Under the pieces are notes generated by a model that was not told the origin of the DNA, did not search any database, and worked only from the letters and a program-made list of their open reading frames with translations. The translations under genes were made by a program, and so were the position numbers. Shown here piece after piece: positions 11,660 to 22,612 of a stretch of 63,143 nt of DNA (its first letter is position 1; the number at the start of each line of letters is the position of its first letter). Source of the stretch: Salisapilia sapeloensis (Eukaryota > Oomycota > Peronosporomycetes > Peronosporales > Salisapiliaceae). The DNA lies in the NCBI GenBank assembly GCA_023334545.1, contig JAADVB010000093.1:1-63143 (forward strand). Reading direction: 5' to 3'.

Positions 11660-13553
11660 ATGCCGAGTGAAGACGAACAAGAGTACGGACGACAACTGAC
11701 GGTCGAAACAGACCCGATGGAGCAGGAGACGATGCCCACAGCTATGCATGCACATGAAGACTTTCGACTGTTGACGTCAGACCAGCTAGCGGCTATCAAG
11801 CCACAGCAGGCGACCACCGCCTCCATCGGCGCGTGGCTCAAGTCGCTTCCAGTCGCATGCGACTCACACGAATGGAACGTCGTGGAGATTCGCATGCGGC
11901 CGGATCGAGCGTGGGAGGTCGTGAAGGACCTTGTCGTCACAGCGTGCATGGGCAAGTCTCTGACGATGCAGGAAGAAAAGGAGAACAGCGTCCTATTGCG
12001 TCGACAGCTCCATCAGGAGACCATGGCAGCGGGCGTCGCGCAGGCCACGACCTACGAGAACGCCTTTGCTCGCATCGGCGTCCTCCCGTCGAAACTCCGT
12101 GTGCTGCACATCGGCTACGTCGTCTCATGCGAGCGGAACGTGCTGGGTGCGGCGGTGCCAAGTCAGGCGCAGCGACTCGCAGCCATGAACCTCGAGACGA
12201 AGAAGGAGGCGGAGTACGGTCTCGACCGACTCTTGGGGTCCATCCAGTCGACTTTATTGAGCCAGCAGCTTACGCTCAGCCAACTGGACGATGCTTGTGC
12301 AGACTCGACCGACTCTGGTACGTTGTAAAGGTAGAGTACGTCTATCACATGCCTCATCTCCTGTCATAGTCGAGACAGCAGAGCTGGATGCAGGGTACAT
12401 CAAGGACGTTCGACGTAAATTTACAAGGTACATGCTCTCTCGACTAGTCGATAGATAGACGCTAATGATCGCACAAGTGAGATGAAGACGAATATGCGAG
12501 AGCTGTCGATTCCTTTGGAAGAGTACGCTTATGAAGAAGAGTTCTCCTGTGCGCTTCTCGTAGGTCTCGTCGAGCCTCTCCTGAAGAAGCACGAGATCGA
12601 CGTGAACGCTCTCTCGACTTCGGACGCCTCGGCGCCCAAGCTCCCGGAGAAACTGGTGCCGAACGCTACTGCAGATGACGCCAAGGACTTGGAGGAGAAG
12701 GCTGCGCCTCCAGCCCACTTGCAGGAGAAGGGCGCATATGCCAAGCGTATCCAGCAGCTCGTCCAGCGTCTGTGGGACCAAGCGCAGACCGAGTGTGAGC
12801 GCAAGGTCCGGGAAAAGGTGGAGGAGAAGCAGCAGCAGGTCCAGTCCCGCGTCTCGACCGTCCAAAAGCTCCGATCTCGAGTCATTCAGGCGATCGTCGA
12901 CTGTCCGAACGCAGACGTCTCTAGCATCAAGCCTCAAGCGCAGGCGAACAATAGGTAGACTGTATCCTCTACTACTTGTGTCTGTACAATGTGCTTATGG
13001 TGAAAGCAGAGACGACGTCCTTCTGTATGAAGCGTCCTGTATGATCAACAAGACACCAGTGAAACTACACGTCACCTATGGGTAGGAACATGGTATGATA
13101 TCAAGACAGGATAGATGCTGATAGAGTATGCTGCAGAGCTATTGTCTACCGATCCATGGTCCCCTTCTTCTCCACCACGACCGTCGTGCCCTTCGACGAC
13201 ATCCAGACCGTCTCACCCTCCATGACACTCGGCCTCCGGACGCTCTACGTCCAGCTCAAGGACAATAGTGGCAGCACCCAGTCCTTTACCATCGCCATGG
13301 GCCTCGAAGTCGACCTTCTCTATCAACTCTTACTCGAGGTATCTCCTTCCCTCCTACATTCCTGTCTAGTATACTTACAGTAAAGTAGATTCTGTCTATG
13401 CACGGCATCGAGCTCGAGCGTCAGGCGTTGGAACGGTCGGAGGAAGAGGCAGCCGAAATCGAGCGACTTGTGGGCGGAGAAGAAGAAGAGAGCAAGCAGG
13501 CGGAAGATGTAGATGCTCCGGCGGTGTCTAGAAACGTAGAGCTGCCCGCCTAG
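11660..13553 (+). CDS. GRAM-like/coiled-coil protein of unknown function
   Basis: Six exons (11660-12317, 12370-12428, 12482-12954, 13010-13081, 13137-13338, 13389-13553) encode about 542 aa; introns are 50-55 nt. I do not recognise the whole protein. Residues about 1-330 are mostly helical, with coiled-coil around AKRIQQLVQRLWDQAQTE. Residues about 395-485 look like a GRAM/PH-type fold: LLYEASCMINKTPVKLHVTY, then VPFFSTTTVVPFDDIQTV and LYVQLKDNSGSTQSFTIAMG, the pattern of alternating strands plus final helix that GRAM domains use to bind membrane lipids. The tail is acidic (GGEEEESKQAEDVD). Frame is kept through all five introns. A GRAM domain suggests a membrane-contact or trafficking role, but that is inference. 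Confidence 0.75.
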
Positions 13554-13602
13554 ATGAACTTATATTGACGAGGAAGGAATACAAAGCGTCTTTGGATTAT
13601 AC

Positions 13603-13950
13603 TTAGACTTCTCCATCCGACTGGGGTCCGCTGCCAGAGTCTTCCCACGTCAGAGGCGGCGCAGACGGACTTTGCTTCGTGCCACCACGTTCGTTTGCTA
13701 AGAGAGGCTCGTCCATATCGTCCGACATCAAGTCCGTAGACGACACTCGCGCGTAGGTAACTGGATACGACGAGCGAGCGCATAGCGACCGGCAGCACAG
13801 GAGCGACGTGACGAGCAGCAGGAGCATGACGACCATGATCCACACGGCTTCCGTGTGTCCGGCCGTCATGCCGACCTGCCTCCCATGCCCCGCTGCTTGC
13901 TGGAGCTCAAAGGCCGTAAGGATGCTCGCGTCGGCGCCTCCGTGGTACAT
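13603..13950 (-). CDS. Small single-pass membrane protein, unknown
   Basis: Single exon of 115 aa from ATG 13950. The frame stays open upstream to a non-ATG at 14010, so an upstream exon is possible. One strong membrane segment, AVWIMVVMLLLLVTSLLCC, lies at about residues 35-53 and is followed by basic residues (CRSLCARSSY), predicting a cytosolic C-terminus. The tail is acidic and Ser/Pro-rich with DDMDEPLLANERG, reminiscent of an acidic dileucine sorting signal though not an exact match. There is no signal peptide. The start is 72 bp from the divergent ROK kinase start, and the stop is 49 bp from the convergent GRAM-like gene. Function unknown. Confidence 0.6.
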   Translation of the reverse strand: MYHGGADASILTAFELQQAAGHGRQVGMTAGHTEAVWIMVVMLLLLVTSLLCCRSLCARSSYPVTYARVSSTDLMSDDMDEPLLANERGGTKQSPSAPPLTWEDSGSGPQSDGEV

Positions 13951-14022
13951 GAGCTTCTGATTCTTCAAGGAAGTAGGTCTGAGACGACGCCATATGCGGA
14001 CTACGGACACGAGTAGCAGATC

Positions 14023-15275
14023 ATGGACAGTGCCATCGCAGGCATCGACATTGGCGCCACGAGTGTCAAAGTGGGGGTTGTAGATGCAGACGGAAAGGTG
14101 CTAGGTCGGAAATATAGTGCATATGATCTCGTCGGAAGGGAACCGGAGGCTATTGTACGGCTCGCGTGCCAAACGCTCCAAGTGGTTCTGGAAGAGGTAG
14201 AAGGTGGTGGAGGATGGTAACTTGGCGTGGACTGACCTTGCTGTTTGTAGCTGCAGATAAAGTTGATCGAGCTGCAAGGTGTTGGCGTCGGATGTCCTGG
14301 TGTCCTTACCTCGGATGGAGTCGTACGGGCTGCTAGTAACTTTACCACGTGGAAGGACGTGCCTCTCCTCCAGCTCTTCCACGCAGAACTTTTGGCCGTC
14401 AAGGTATCTAGACAGCCTTTCGTATCAGCTAGTAGCAATATGCTCAGTCTGCCTATAGGTAGTCCTATGTAATGATGCAGACGCTGCTATCCTCGCCGAG
14501 CATTGGATCGGCAGCGCTCGGAACGACGTTCATACTTTTGTCATGTTGAGTACACTCTCTCCTACCTTCCTACACGTTCACTAGAGACACTGACAGACAT
14601 ATACACCAAGCTCTGGGCACAGGCGTCGGCTCTGGACTGATCGCCAACGGCCAAATTGTCCAAGGAGCTTCGCACAACGTCGAAGGCGGTCATATGGTAC
14701 CTCCCGTATGATCCATGCCACTTGTACGGCAGATAACACTTCTATGAACAATATAGATCGTAGAGAAAAACGGTCGACTATGTGGGTGTAAACAACAAGG
14801 ATGTCTGGAAATGTACAGCTCTGCTTCGGCTGTCGTAACTCAAGCCAAAGAGCGTTTGTCTCAATGTGCATCCGTCTAGCATCTACCAACACCCGACCCA
14901 CCATTGATCCTCTACATAGATCCAACCAGCTCTCTGCGCCAATACGCTTCCACCGATATCAACTCGAAGCTCATCGTCCAGCTCGCTCGTCAAGGCGATT
15001 CCCTATGCCAAAGCGTCTTGGAGGAAGCAGCCGACTACCTAGGTTTTGCCTGTGTCAACTACGCTCGTATCCTCGATCCGCAGCTGATCATCCTCGCAGG
15101 CGGACTAGCAGAGGCTGGAGACATCCTCTTCGACCTCGTCCGCGAGGCCTATCAAAAGTACACTTCTCCACTCATTTCGACTCGTCTGGAGATCGCACCT
15201 GCCTCTGCAGGCTACGAGTCTGGAGTCGTCGGTGCGGCTGCCATGGCAAGACAGCAGATAAAGTCGGAAGAATAA
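14023..15275 (+). CDS. ROK-family glucokinase-like sugar kinase
   Basis: Six exons (14023-14196, 14251-14403, 14459-14549, 14611-14696, 14757-14865, 14920-15275) encode about 322 aa, the usual ROK length. Motifs in order: N-terminal ATP loop GIDIGATSVKVGVVDADG; VGVGCPGVL; NDADAAILAEHW with catalytic Asp; LGTGVGSGLI; the ROK zinc site GGHMIVEKNGRLCGCKQQGC; and C-terminal PQLIILAGGLAEAG. ROK enzymes phosphorylate glucose or N-acetylated hexosamines with ATP. The family is mainly bacterial, so this copy may be an ancient acquisition now carrying five host introns. The fifth intron (donor GTGCATCC) is the weakest junction, but without it the frame hits TAG. Substrate cannot be read from sequence. 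Confidence 0.9.
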
Positions 15276-15326
15276 AGAATGGTCCTCAACCTAAATGTAT
15301 TGCTAGAGGTAGACGAGAGTCTATTC

Positions 15327-16888
15327 CTACTCATCGCTCTCCGACCCACTCTCATCGCTCACCATCGGACTCCCGCCCTTGTCCTCCTTACTCTCTTCCT
15401 CACCCTCCTTCAAACCACTCGACTCCTTCGTCTCTTCCTCTGCCGACGCATCCTCTTCTCCAGAAGTCTCCACACGTCGACGCTTCCGGTCCGGCTCCTC
15501 TTCATCCAGAGAAGGGTCGTAGATGCCTCCGTAGTTGAGTAGAACCCCATTCCGACTCTGCAGCTCTGCCTCCGAGTACTCTCGACGATGCACGAGCGCT
15601 CCATGCCGACGCTTTTCGTCTCCGCTGCCCTTGGTCTTCTTGAGCTGGACGCGGTTGTAGATGTCACTGTAGGTGAACTGGTCCGAGTTCGGATCGAGAA
15701 CAAAGATGCAGTGCTGACTGTCCTCCTTGTTCTGAAGCGAGTTGATTGACACGTGGTACTCGCGATAGTATGAGAATTTTTCCTGCGTCGGCTCGCTCTC
15801 TTCCTTCCTCTACACATCATCCATTAGAAACACAATGTACATCTCATCGTCTGCACAGGAAGTACCTCTTCGTCGTTGCTACTGGCGCCAGGCAGCAGGA
15901 GAGAGCCATAGTACGCAGAGTTGGACTGCGACATGGCAGAGACGTCGCAGAGGAGAGCTCGACGCTCCTTGTCCTTCATGCTCTTGGACTTGACGTCGTT
16001 CGACGGAAGCAAGTCGTAAGACAGGATCGAGTAGTGGTTGGCGCCAAGCACCTGGTCTGGAAACACATCCCACACCTTGGTCGCCTTCATGCTCCTCTTG
16101 AACGGGTGCGTCAGCGTCTCCGTCTTCTTGACATCTTCGAACGACGCTTCTGCTCGGTCCTCGAGACTCACACTGACCTCGTCTGCCAGAGCCGTCTCCG
16201 TGCCTTCTCTCAAAGCGCTCTGGATTTCCACCTCACTCTTGAACTTGTGCACCGAGTCGTACAGGTCATTGCCCATGTACTCTGTCCGACGCAGCCACGA
16301 CACGCTCGGACGCACCTTGTTCTTCGCACTAGCCTTGCTCCCGTTCTCCTTGAGGTGCAGCACCTGCTCGTCGCCGATCTCGAGCTTGGGCGGAGCCTCG
16401 GGAGCTTCGTACTTGGCAGGATCGATCAGGTCGATCTGAAGCCCAAGGTCCGGCTCCTCATGCACCTGGAATGTATAGTCTTTTTCCAACGTGTTCGGCT
16501 TGTACTTGACCAAACGATTCGGCTCGTGAGGGTACTGGACGAACTTTGGATCGAACGGAACGTCTGGCAGGTCGTTCCGGAACTCGAGTGTCGCGAGGAA
16601 CTCGGACTTGCTACCTAACAGCGCCCGCCTCTTGTTCTGCGCATGGCTCTCTAAAATCATACGCGTATGGTCTCGACGAGCGCGAAGCTTGTCTTCCTTG
16701 TACTTAGCCACACGCTTGCGCTCGAGCTCGTACTTGGCCTTCTCACTCGCCGACGCATCAGGCCCTGGAGGTTCTCGTCCATGGTGGTGCTTCTCGCCTT
16801 TGCTGTGACTACTCTTGCGCTCCTTTGCACGCCGAGAGGACCTGTCCTCGGGCTTCTTGGGCGCGCTCGCGGCGCTCGCTTGCTCCAT
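15327..16888 (-). CDS. PAF1: RNA polymerase II-associated factor 1 (PAF1 complex)
   Basis: Two exons (15867/15866-16888 and 15327-15809, intron about 56 nt) encode about 501 aa. The Paf1 core is clear: FRNDLPDVPFDPKFVQYP, NRLVKYKPNTLEKDY and EPDLGLQIDLIDPAKY. The N-terminus is Lys/His/Arg-rich and low complexity. The C-terminal tail is highly acidic (EEEESKEDKGG), as in other PAF1 proteins. The PAF1 complex travels with elongating polymerase II and promotes H2B ubiquitination and H3K4/K36 methylation. ATG 16888 (MEQASAASAP) was chosen over upstream open frame, which is hydrophobic and unlike the family. The stop is 51 bp from the convergent ROK kinase stop. Confidence 0.93.
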
Positions 16889-17148
16889 CCTCTTCTTATG
16901 GTCGGGAAGGATAGAGGTACATGCAGATAGACAAGTAGATAGACGGTGTGTTAGTAGTAAAAGGAAAGGATCTTGAAGAGATGCTGCTAGGTTACCACTC
17001 TCCACTGACCACGTCTCTCCTTTTTACGTTCTACTCAGTATACGCTACTAGAAAGGGACCTGGAAGAAGGATGGAAGAGATAGCCAAGTCCAAGGTAAGA
17101 CGTTGTCGGACGAGAGAGCGGTTTCAGGATGCGATGTTACTATAAAAG

Positions 17149-18246
17149 ATGGCGGTGAGGTTGCTACGACAGCTCACGGACCACCCGGCCGAGTCGGCTG
17201 TCGTGCTCGTACTCTTGAGCTTTTGTTATGACTTTGCAAGGATACTCGTACTCCAAGCTGCTCTGTCGTGGATCCACAACGCTGTTGAGCGTCGTCCACT
17301 GCCGTTTATCCGACCCAAACACATCCGAGCGACTTTACTTGGTATCGTCGTCGTCGTCGCGTGGACTGATGCATCCATCCTATATATCCTTTGGAGGTAT
17401 CTAATACCATCAGCACTGACGTTACGTGGCCGAATGGCACATATTGTTGGTGTGCCAATCTTTGTGGCAGCTTGTGGTGTTGCTGAAGTCTTGCACACGT
17501 ACCGCCATGCTCCATCTGCAGAAGCCTCGACATTGTCGAACGTGGAGCAGTATTTTCAACCGTTAATAGCCAAGGATAAAGTCGATGCAGACGCTTTACG
17601 AGTCATGGTGATCGACACAATCCATAGACAACCATCCTCTGTATTTGATTCAACTGTCTTTGCAGTCGCAGGACTCGTCAGTGAAGTCGGTCTTGTCCTT
17701 TTTGTCACCTGTGCCTACAGTATCTGTGTCCTTTGTCACGAGCCCAAGCACGGTAGGCATTTCTTCGTACCATCATCTCTTCTCTTTACATAAAATATAG
17801 TAGACGGCGAAGAGCTTCGAGAGGCAGTTCGGAATAACGACAATGAACGAGTCAAGCTAACGCTAGCGAGAGGCGTCAATGTAGACGACGCATCAACAGA
17901 CGGAACTACGGCTCTCCATATCGGTGGTCAGCAAGCTCTTCCGACCATTGTAAAGTTGCTCTTATGTGCCAAGGCGAATCCGAACGTTACGGACCGGATC
18001 GGATTCACACCACTGCATTGGGCGGTGCAAGTCCGACGAGAAGAGGTGTCGGTGTCGAATCGCCTCGACGTCATTCGCCTCTTGCTGGAATATGGCGCAG
18101 ACCCAAAGCTAGGGGACGCGAGGGGCGTGACAGCAGCAGTGATAGCTTCCAAAAAGGAGAATGTTTATTCTTTAGAAGTTTTAAAAGAGGTCGTGGGAGA
18201 CGACCTGGGCATTCCGAACGAGAACCGGCCGCTCGAGTCTTTTTAA
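17149..18246 (+). CDS. Four-pass membrane protein with C-terminal ankyrin repeats
   Basis: Two exons (17149-17752 and 17804-18246, intron 51 nt) encode 348 aa. Residues about 1-200 hold three or four hydrophobic helices (AVVLVLLSFCYDFARILVL, LLGIVVVVAWTDASILYIL, IVGVPIFVAACGVAEVL, VFAVAGLVSEVGLVLFVTC). Residues about 205-335 hold three ankyrin repeats, including DGTTALHIGGQQALPTIVKL and GFTPLHWAVQ with a 7-residue insertion. The architecture resembles no family I can name; a membrane scaffold is plausible. An alternative 5' exon at 17071-17094 (MEEIAKSK) could join to ATG 17149 in frame over a 54-nt intron ending TATAAAAG. The gene diverges from PAF1 and converges with the HECT gene. Confidence 0.8.
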
Positions 18247-18347
18247 TTCCATCTCTGGACCCCTATCAGCTCCAAAGACACCGGCACAAGCACTACGCTC
18301 CGTCCTGTACGTACACTAGATAGACAAACGTGTAAAAGACGTCTTGC

Positions 18348-20754
18348 CTAGGACCGATTGAAGCCCGTGACGTCCATCTGGATTAACTAGTAGAGCGTTA
18401 GGACGTGCAGAGGTGTAAAGTGTAGAGAATAGAGACACGTACCATGGTGAGTGCATCGTCCACTTCCTTCTTCGTTTCGTACACCGGCAGGTCGAGTCGG
18501 TTGAGACAGGTGCTGGCTCGAGGGAGCATGGCAAAGTTGTGCGGATCGTACTCGAGCAGTCCGATGGTAAACGGCTGGAGCTCTCCGTCCATACCCGTGA
18601 GTGCCTGGAAGCCGCCGACAGGAACGCCACTGGATCCAGTCACGTATTGCAGCAGCCGCGCATGTCCGTCTGGCGTGAAGGTATCCAGGACCTGCCAGAA
18701 CCACTCGACCACCTGCGTCTCCATGTCCACGTCGACATTAAGCATACGGACGCTCGTGTTGGCTCTCCAGTCCGCGAGACTGATCTTGGGCAGACCGGAG
18801 AGCACGAGGTCGAGCTCCTTGTGATCCAGGACGTGGAGCAAGCCTTCCGGAACAACACTCCGGAGGCCTTCCAGCAGACTTCCGAGCTCCGCCCTGACGC
18901 TGTCGAAGAGGTAGTACTGAACGACCTTTTGGACGTAGTCGTGCTTGTTCGTGTCGTCCAGCAGCGTATCTGTTCCGTCTGGCACGAGAGGCGTGCCGTC
19001 GACTGTAAAGTTGAGTCCGAGGGCGTCCGTCCCGTCGTTCTCTAGAATCCAGACAAGACTCGAGTAGATCTGTTCGTCCAGAAGCTTCATGTCCACCAGA
19101 GACACCGGTGCGCCCAGCAGGTGTTTGAGCAGCGGCACCGACAGTCGGACGTTAAGGACGAGTCCCTCCATGATGGCCTTCCCGAGCACCTTGCCGAAGA
19201 AGACGAGCATCTGGAGATGGTTGCGACACTGGCGATAGGCGAGTCGGTTGAGCCAGTAGCCAGGGTGCGCCCCAGAGTCGGCCATGACAAAGACGGCTCG
19301 CTCGGACGAGAAGAGGTCGGTCGTGATGAGGTACAGCCACTCTCGAAGGATGCCTCCGCCGTCCACGCCTGGTTCTTCCATAAAGTCCACACGCAGTCTA
19401 CGTCGGAGGGATGGCGCTGGCGCCGTCAGGAAGAGGTGCTGCGACTGTTTTAGGACGTGCTCTCGATGGACGCCTAGAGGTCAGAGTGAGGATGGAAGCA
19501 GAGTGAAGAGCATGATAGGGGCGTACGGATGGTGTGGTATCCGTCGGCAGGGGTGGTGTTCATCTTGTTCAGAGTGTGTCCGATCCACCGGACCTTGTGC
19601 ATGAAGGGCAGTTGAGACACTCGCTACCATCATATCGTCAGTTGTGTTGAGATAAAGCTGTCTGCGGCACGTACCTGGAGCTCTTTCACGCGAAGGCTTA
19701 TCGTGTACTCTGTCCTAGCCTCTTCTGCTCATCATGCGTTACGGGACTTTTACGCTACAAGGCATATATAAACTACCTGCTGGGATCCACAGGAGAGGCT
19801 TCCCTGGCACAACGTCTCGGACGAAGGCCTTGTGGCTGTCGAACACAATTTCCGTGAGACTGAGGGAAGCGTCCTCCTCTTCCTTCTCACGACGTCGACA
19901 CACTTTCGACTGCACCCAATTCCACAGACCCTGCCGCTCACTCACAGCCACGTCTCGCTCCGACACGATCGTAGCACGCAGCCACTGGTTGCTCTGGACA
20001 CACTCTCGTTCCAGGTGGACCTATAGATATCTAGTTAGTCTTATAGCAACAGTCTTGAACAAAATACAGGACGTACCCATCGGACACCTTGGGACGACAC
20101 GCAGCGCTTCCACTCGTGCCGAAGGAAGGCCACGTTCTGACGCTCATTCCACTCGTCCACCTCGTTCGTCCGTGTCTCTCGCGGCGTCGAAACTACCTGA
20201 TAGTCAAAGTCAGCGTCTTCCACGTCGCCCTTGGACTCTCGAACTCTCGAGCGGCTGCGATCCGGCTTGTGCTCTAGTGACCAAAGCGTCAATCCGATGT
20301 AGCCAGCTCTTCTTTTTTCTATAGTTTGTACGTTTGGTGCCGCAAAGGACGCACACTGTCTCGCTAACGTCGTTCGCATGGTAGCACACGCCGCACTCCC
20401 ATCCAATTGCTCTATATGATGCCACTGGCGTTAGTGTCCCACGCAAGTCACCTAGTACCTCGACATGTACCCTTGGTGGAGCAGTACGCGCAGACGTATT
20501 GTGCGTATCCAGTCCATCCAGGCTTTGTGCAGACCCTTGTACGTGAAGCAGCAGGCGAGGAAGATGAAGATGATGCCAAAGGAGCCGCCGATAGTAATCA
20601 GGATCAAAAAGTCGCTGTTTCCATGGCCGTCCGTTCCTCCGTGCTGGTTCGAGTCCAGGTGCTGCAGCCGTCGGTGATAGAGCGATTCGCCATGAACACC
20701 AGCTGCGCAGGACGCGATACGAAGAATTGTTCGTGCCTGCCGCCGCCAACACAT
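18348..20754 (-). CDS. HECT-type E3 ubiquitin ligase with TM helix and RanBP2 zinc finger
   Basis: Eight exons (20459-20754, 20332-20411, 20077-20273, 19777-20020, 19675-19709, 19527-19623, 18443-19473, 18348-18386) encode about 672 aa. Residues 49-70 form a transmembrane helix (FLILITIGGSFGIIFIFLAC). At 103-122 is a RanBP2-type zinc finger, WECGVC...VCVLCGT, with the canonical Cx2C-x3N-x6-Cx2C spacing. After an acidic linker and a helical region comes a HECT domain in roughly the last 340 residues, beginning near LRRRLRVDFMEEPGVDGGG. Catalytic Cys is in RASTCLNRLDLP, and the end LIQMDVTGFN fits the HECT terminus. RanBP2 fingers often bind ubiquitin or RNA. A membrane-anchored ligase is inferred. 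The first ATG could also be at 20859. Confidence 0.87.
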
Positions 20755-21282
20755 CTCGTCGCAGTCGGAACTTGTCAAGTGCTGTGTGAGACGAGTCTTC
20801 TGATATGATGTTTTGCCAAAAGAGGAACGGATTGACTGCGTTTGACAAGCCTTGTACAATCTGAAGCGAAGGGCTACGTTTTCCTCTTTCTTGAGGCATA
20901 TAAAAAGCTGAACGGCTTACTATAGGCACATCTACTCTAAAGACCCGTACGACCGATTCTGGAGGCTATGGAAGTCTACATGTCCAAGATAGGCCAGCAC
21001 CATTTTTATTCCAAACATCCTGACTTTTATCTACAACCGCACAATGGCCCCTCTTTTTGGCAAATGCCTATAAAATGACACAGACTGATTACGAAGCGAG
21101 AAGGCTGGAGAGAGAACGCAGCAGCAACCTTCCGTCGCCTTTTCAACCATGTCGTGTTCCGAAGTGTCCCATCTCTTCTGAACTATGCTGACGTCACTAT
21201 CCGGACCCATCGCCACCAACTTCAAACACGACCAAGATGCTTCCACGCATGTACCGAGGCAAAAGCCAAGCTATATTTCTTC
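20755..21282. other. Intergenic between HECT gene start and WDR82 stop
   Basis: About 530 bp between two same-strand genes. It must contain the WDR82 3' end and the HECT ligase promoter. A 71-codon minus-strand frame is present but has no family resemblance. Nothing else recognised. Confidence 0.5.
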
Positions 21283-22547
21283 CTACAACCTTCCTGCCGT
21301 CCAGAACACAGTAGTCTTAGCTCCAATAGAAGCCAAGAGATGTCGCTGCGGATTCCACTGGACGCCCACCACCGGACCGTCGTGGCCTTGCGGAAGCGTG
21401 TGGACGTGCTCTCCGGTCGAAGTCTTATAAAAGCAAATGCGACCGTCTTCTGAGCCTGTACTGACGTAGCAACTGTCGGGAGAGAAGCTGGCGCCCAGCC
21501 TAGTCTCTCTCTTGGGGTCCGCCACGTGCTCACTCAAGACGTGCAAGAGCACTCCTTCGAACGCATCTAAGAGCAGGAAGACGCCTCGATTCGTACCGAC
21601 CAGCAGCGTCTTGCCGTCCGGACTAAAGTGCAGCGTCATGGCATGCAGAGGCTTCGTCCGGAGATCGGCCGTCTGCATGCGAGCCAGCAGAGGCTCCACG
21701 ACGGTCGTAATGCTCGCGTCGTGCAGGTCGAACTTGGCAAAAGGTCCGTCCTGGTAGTTCCGAGCGTCGTACATGCGGATGAGGCTGTCGTCGAGCGAGA
21801 CGCCAAAAACCATGCCTTCGTCGTCGTATGCGCCGCACATGTACTGGACAGGTGAGTGGTCTGCCTTGAGCACTGCCTACATGTCTTGTCAGCACCTTGA
21901 GAGACGTCTGGTGGGTCGTGTCTATGACCTACCTTGGCTTCGGGCGACTGGAGGTCCCATATGCGTACAGATCCATCGAGAGAAGCGGACATGAACTCGT
22001 CGGCCGTCGGGTGCATCATGAGCGACGTGACGCTGTCTCGAGGTTAGATCCGACAGATATACATCTCGTAAATAAGAATCATCGTACGTGGCTGTGTGTC
22101 CGGAAAAGTATCGTAGGAACTGGTTGTCGTAGAAGGAGTGGTAGCGAATACGATCTAGAGCAGTATGAGGTGCATGTAGGTCGCATCTATTCTGTCGAAA
22201 CGTACGGTCGTTGGTGGCGTCGGAGAAGAGGACGCAGTCTGGGTGGTGCGTAAATGTCAGCAGGTCCACGCCATACCTCTTGGAGAAGATGGTCTTGACG
22301 ACTCTACCTCATCGTGAGCTCCTACCTCGTCTAGAATCCAATCATAGTCCTACCGTCCGCTCAGACAATTGATGAGCGTCAGGACGCCGTCGCTACGTGT
22401 GGTGGCGCATACTTGTCCTTGCTTGTGAAAGTCAATGTCTCGCATGTAGCCCGCCGCCCTCTCCTCTTCATCCGGCGGCGCAAAGCTCCTTCCGACGCCA
22501 TATCGTCGCAGCAGGTCGTCCGTGAGCGCTTGTCCGCGTGTGGTCAT
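21283..22547 (-). CDS. WDR82: WDR82/Swd2-like WD40 protein (COMPASS / termination complex)
   Basis: Five exons (22354-22547, 22206-22303, 22088-22154, 21933-22032, 21283-21876; introns 50-56 nt) encode about 350 aa. Colinear landmarks with WDR82 are SKRYGVDLLTFTHHPDCVLF, RYHSFYDNQFLRYFSGHTA, DEFMSASLDGSVRIWDLQSP, QDGPFAKFDL and ASFSPDSCYVSTGSEDGRI. Swd2/WDR82 is shared by Set1/COMPASS, which methylates histone H3K4, and by a phosphatase/termination module. It recognises Ser5-phosphorylated polymerase II. Two inserts of low complexity lengthen it beyond the 313-aa human protein. The start, 22547, is 65 bp from the divergent AP-4 epsilon start; the frame stays open to 22601. Confidence 0.9.
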
Positions 22548-22612
22548 CTGGGCTATGGCATTGTGTAGAAACTGGATCCGCCGGGTGTCTCCGAGGCACA
22601 AGACGTGGCAGC

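Noticed and set aside
14866-14919. In-frame TAG in ROK kinase as a disabling mutation
   Set aside because: A 54-nt intron with GT...TAG ends removes it and restores a continuous ROK domain, so the gene is probably intact.
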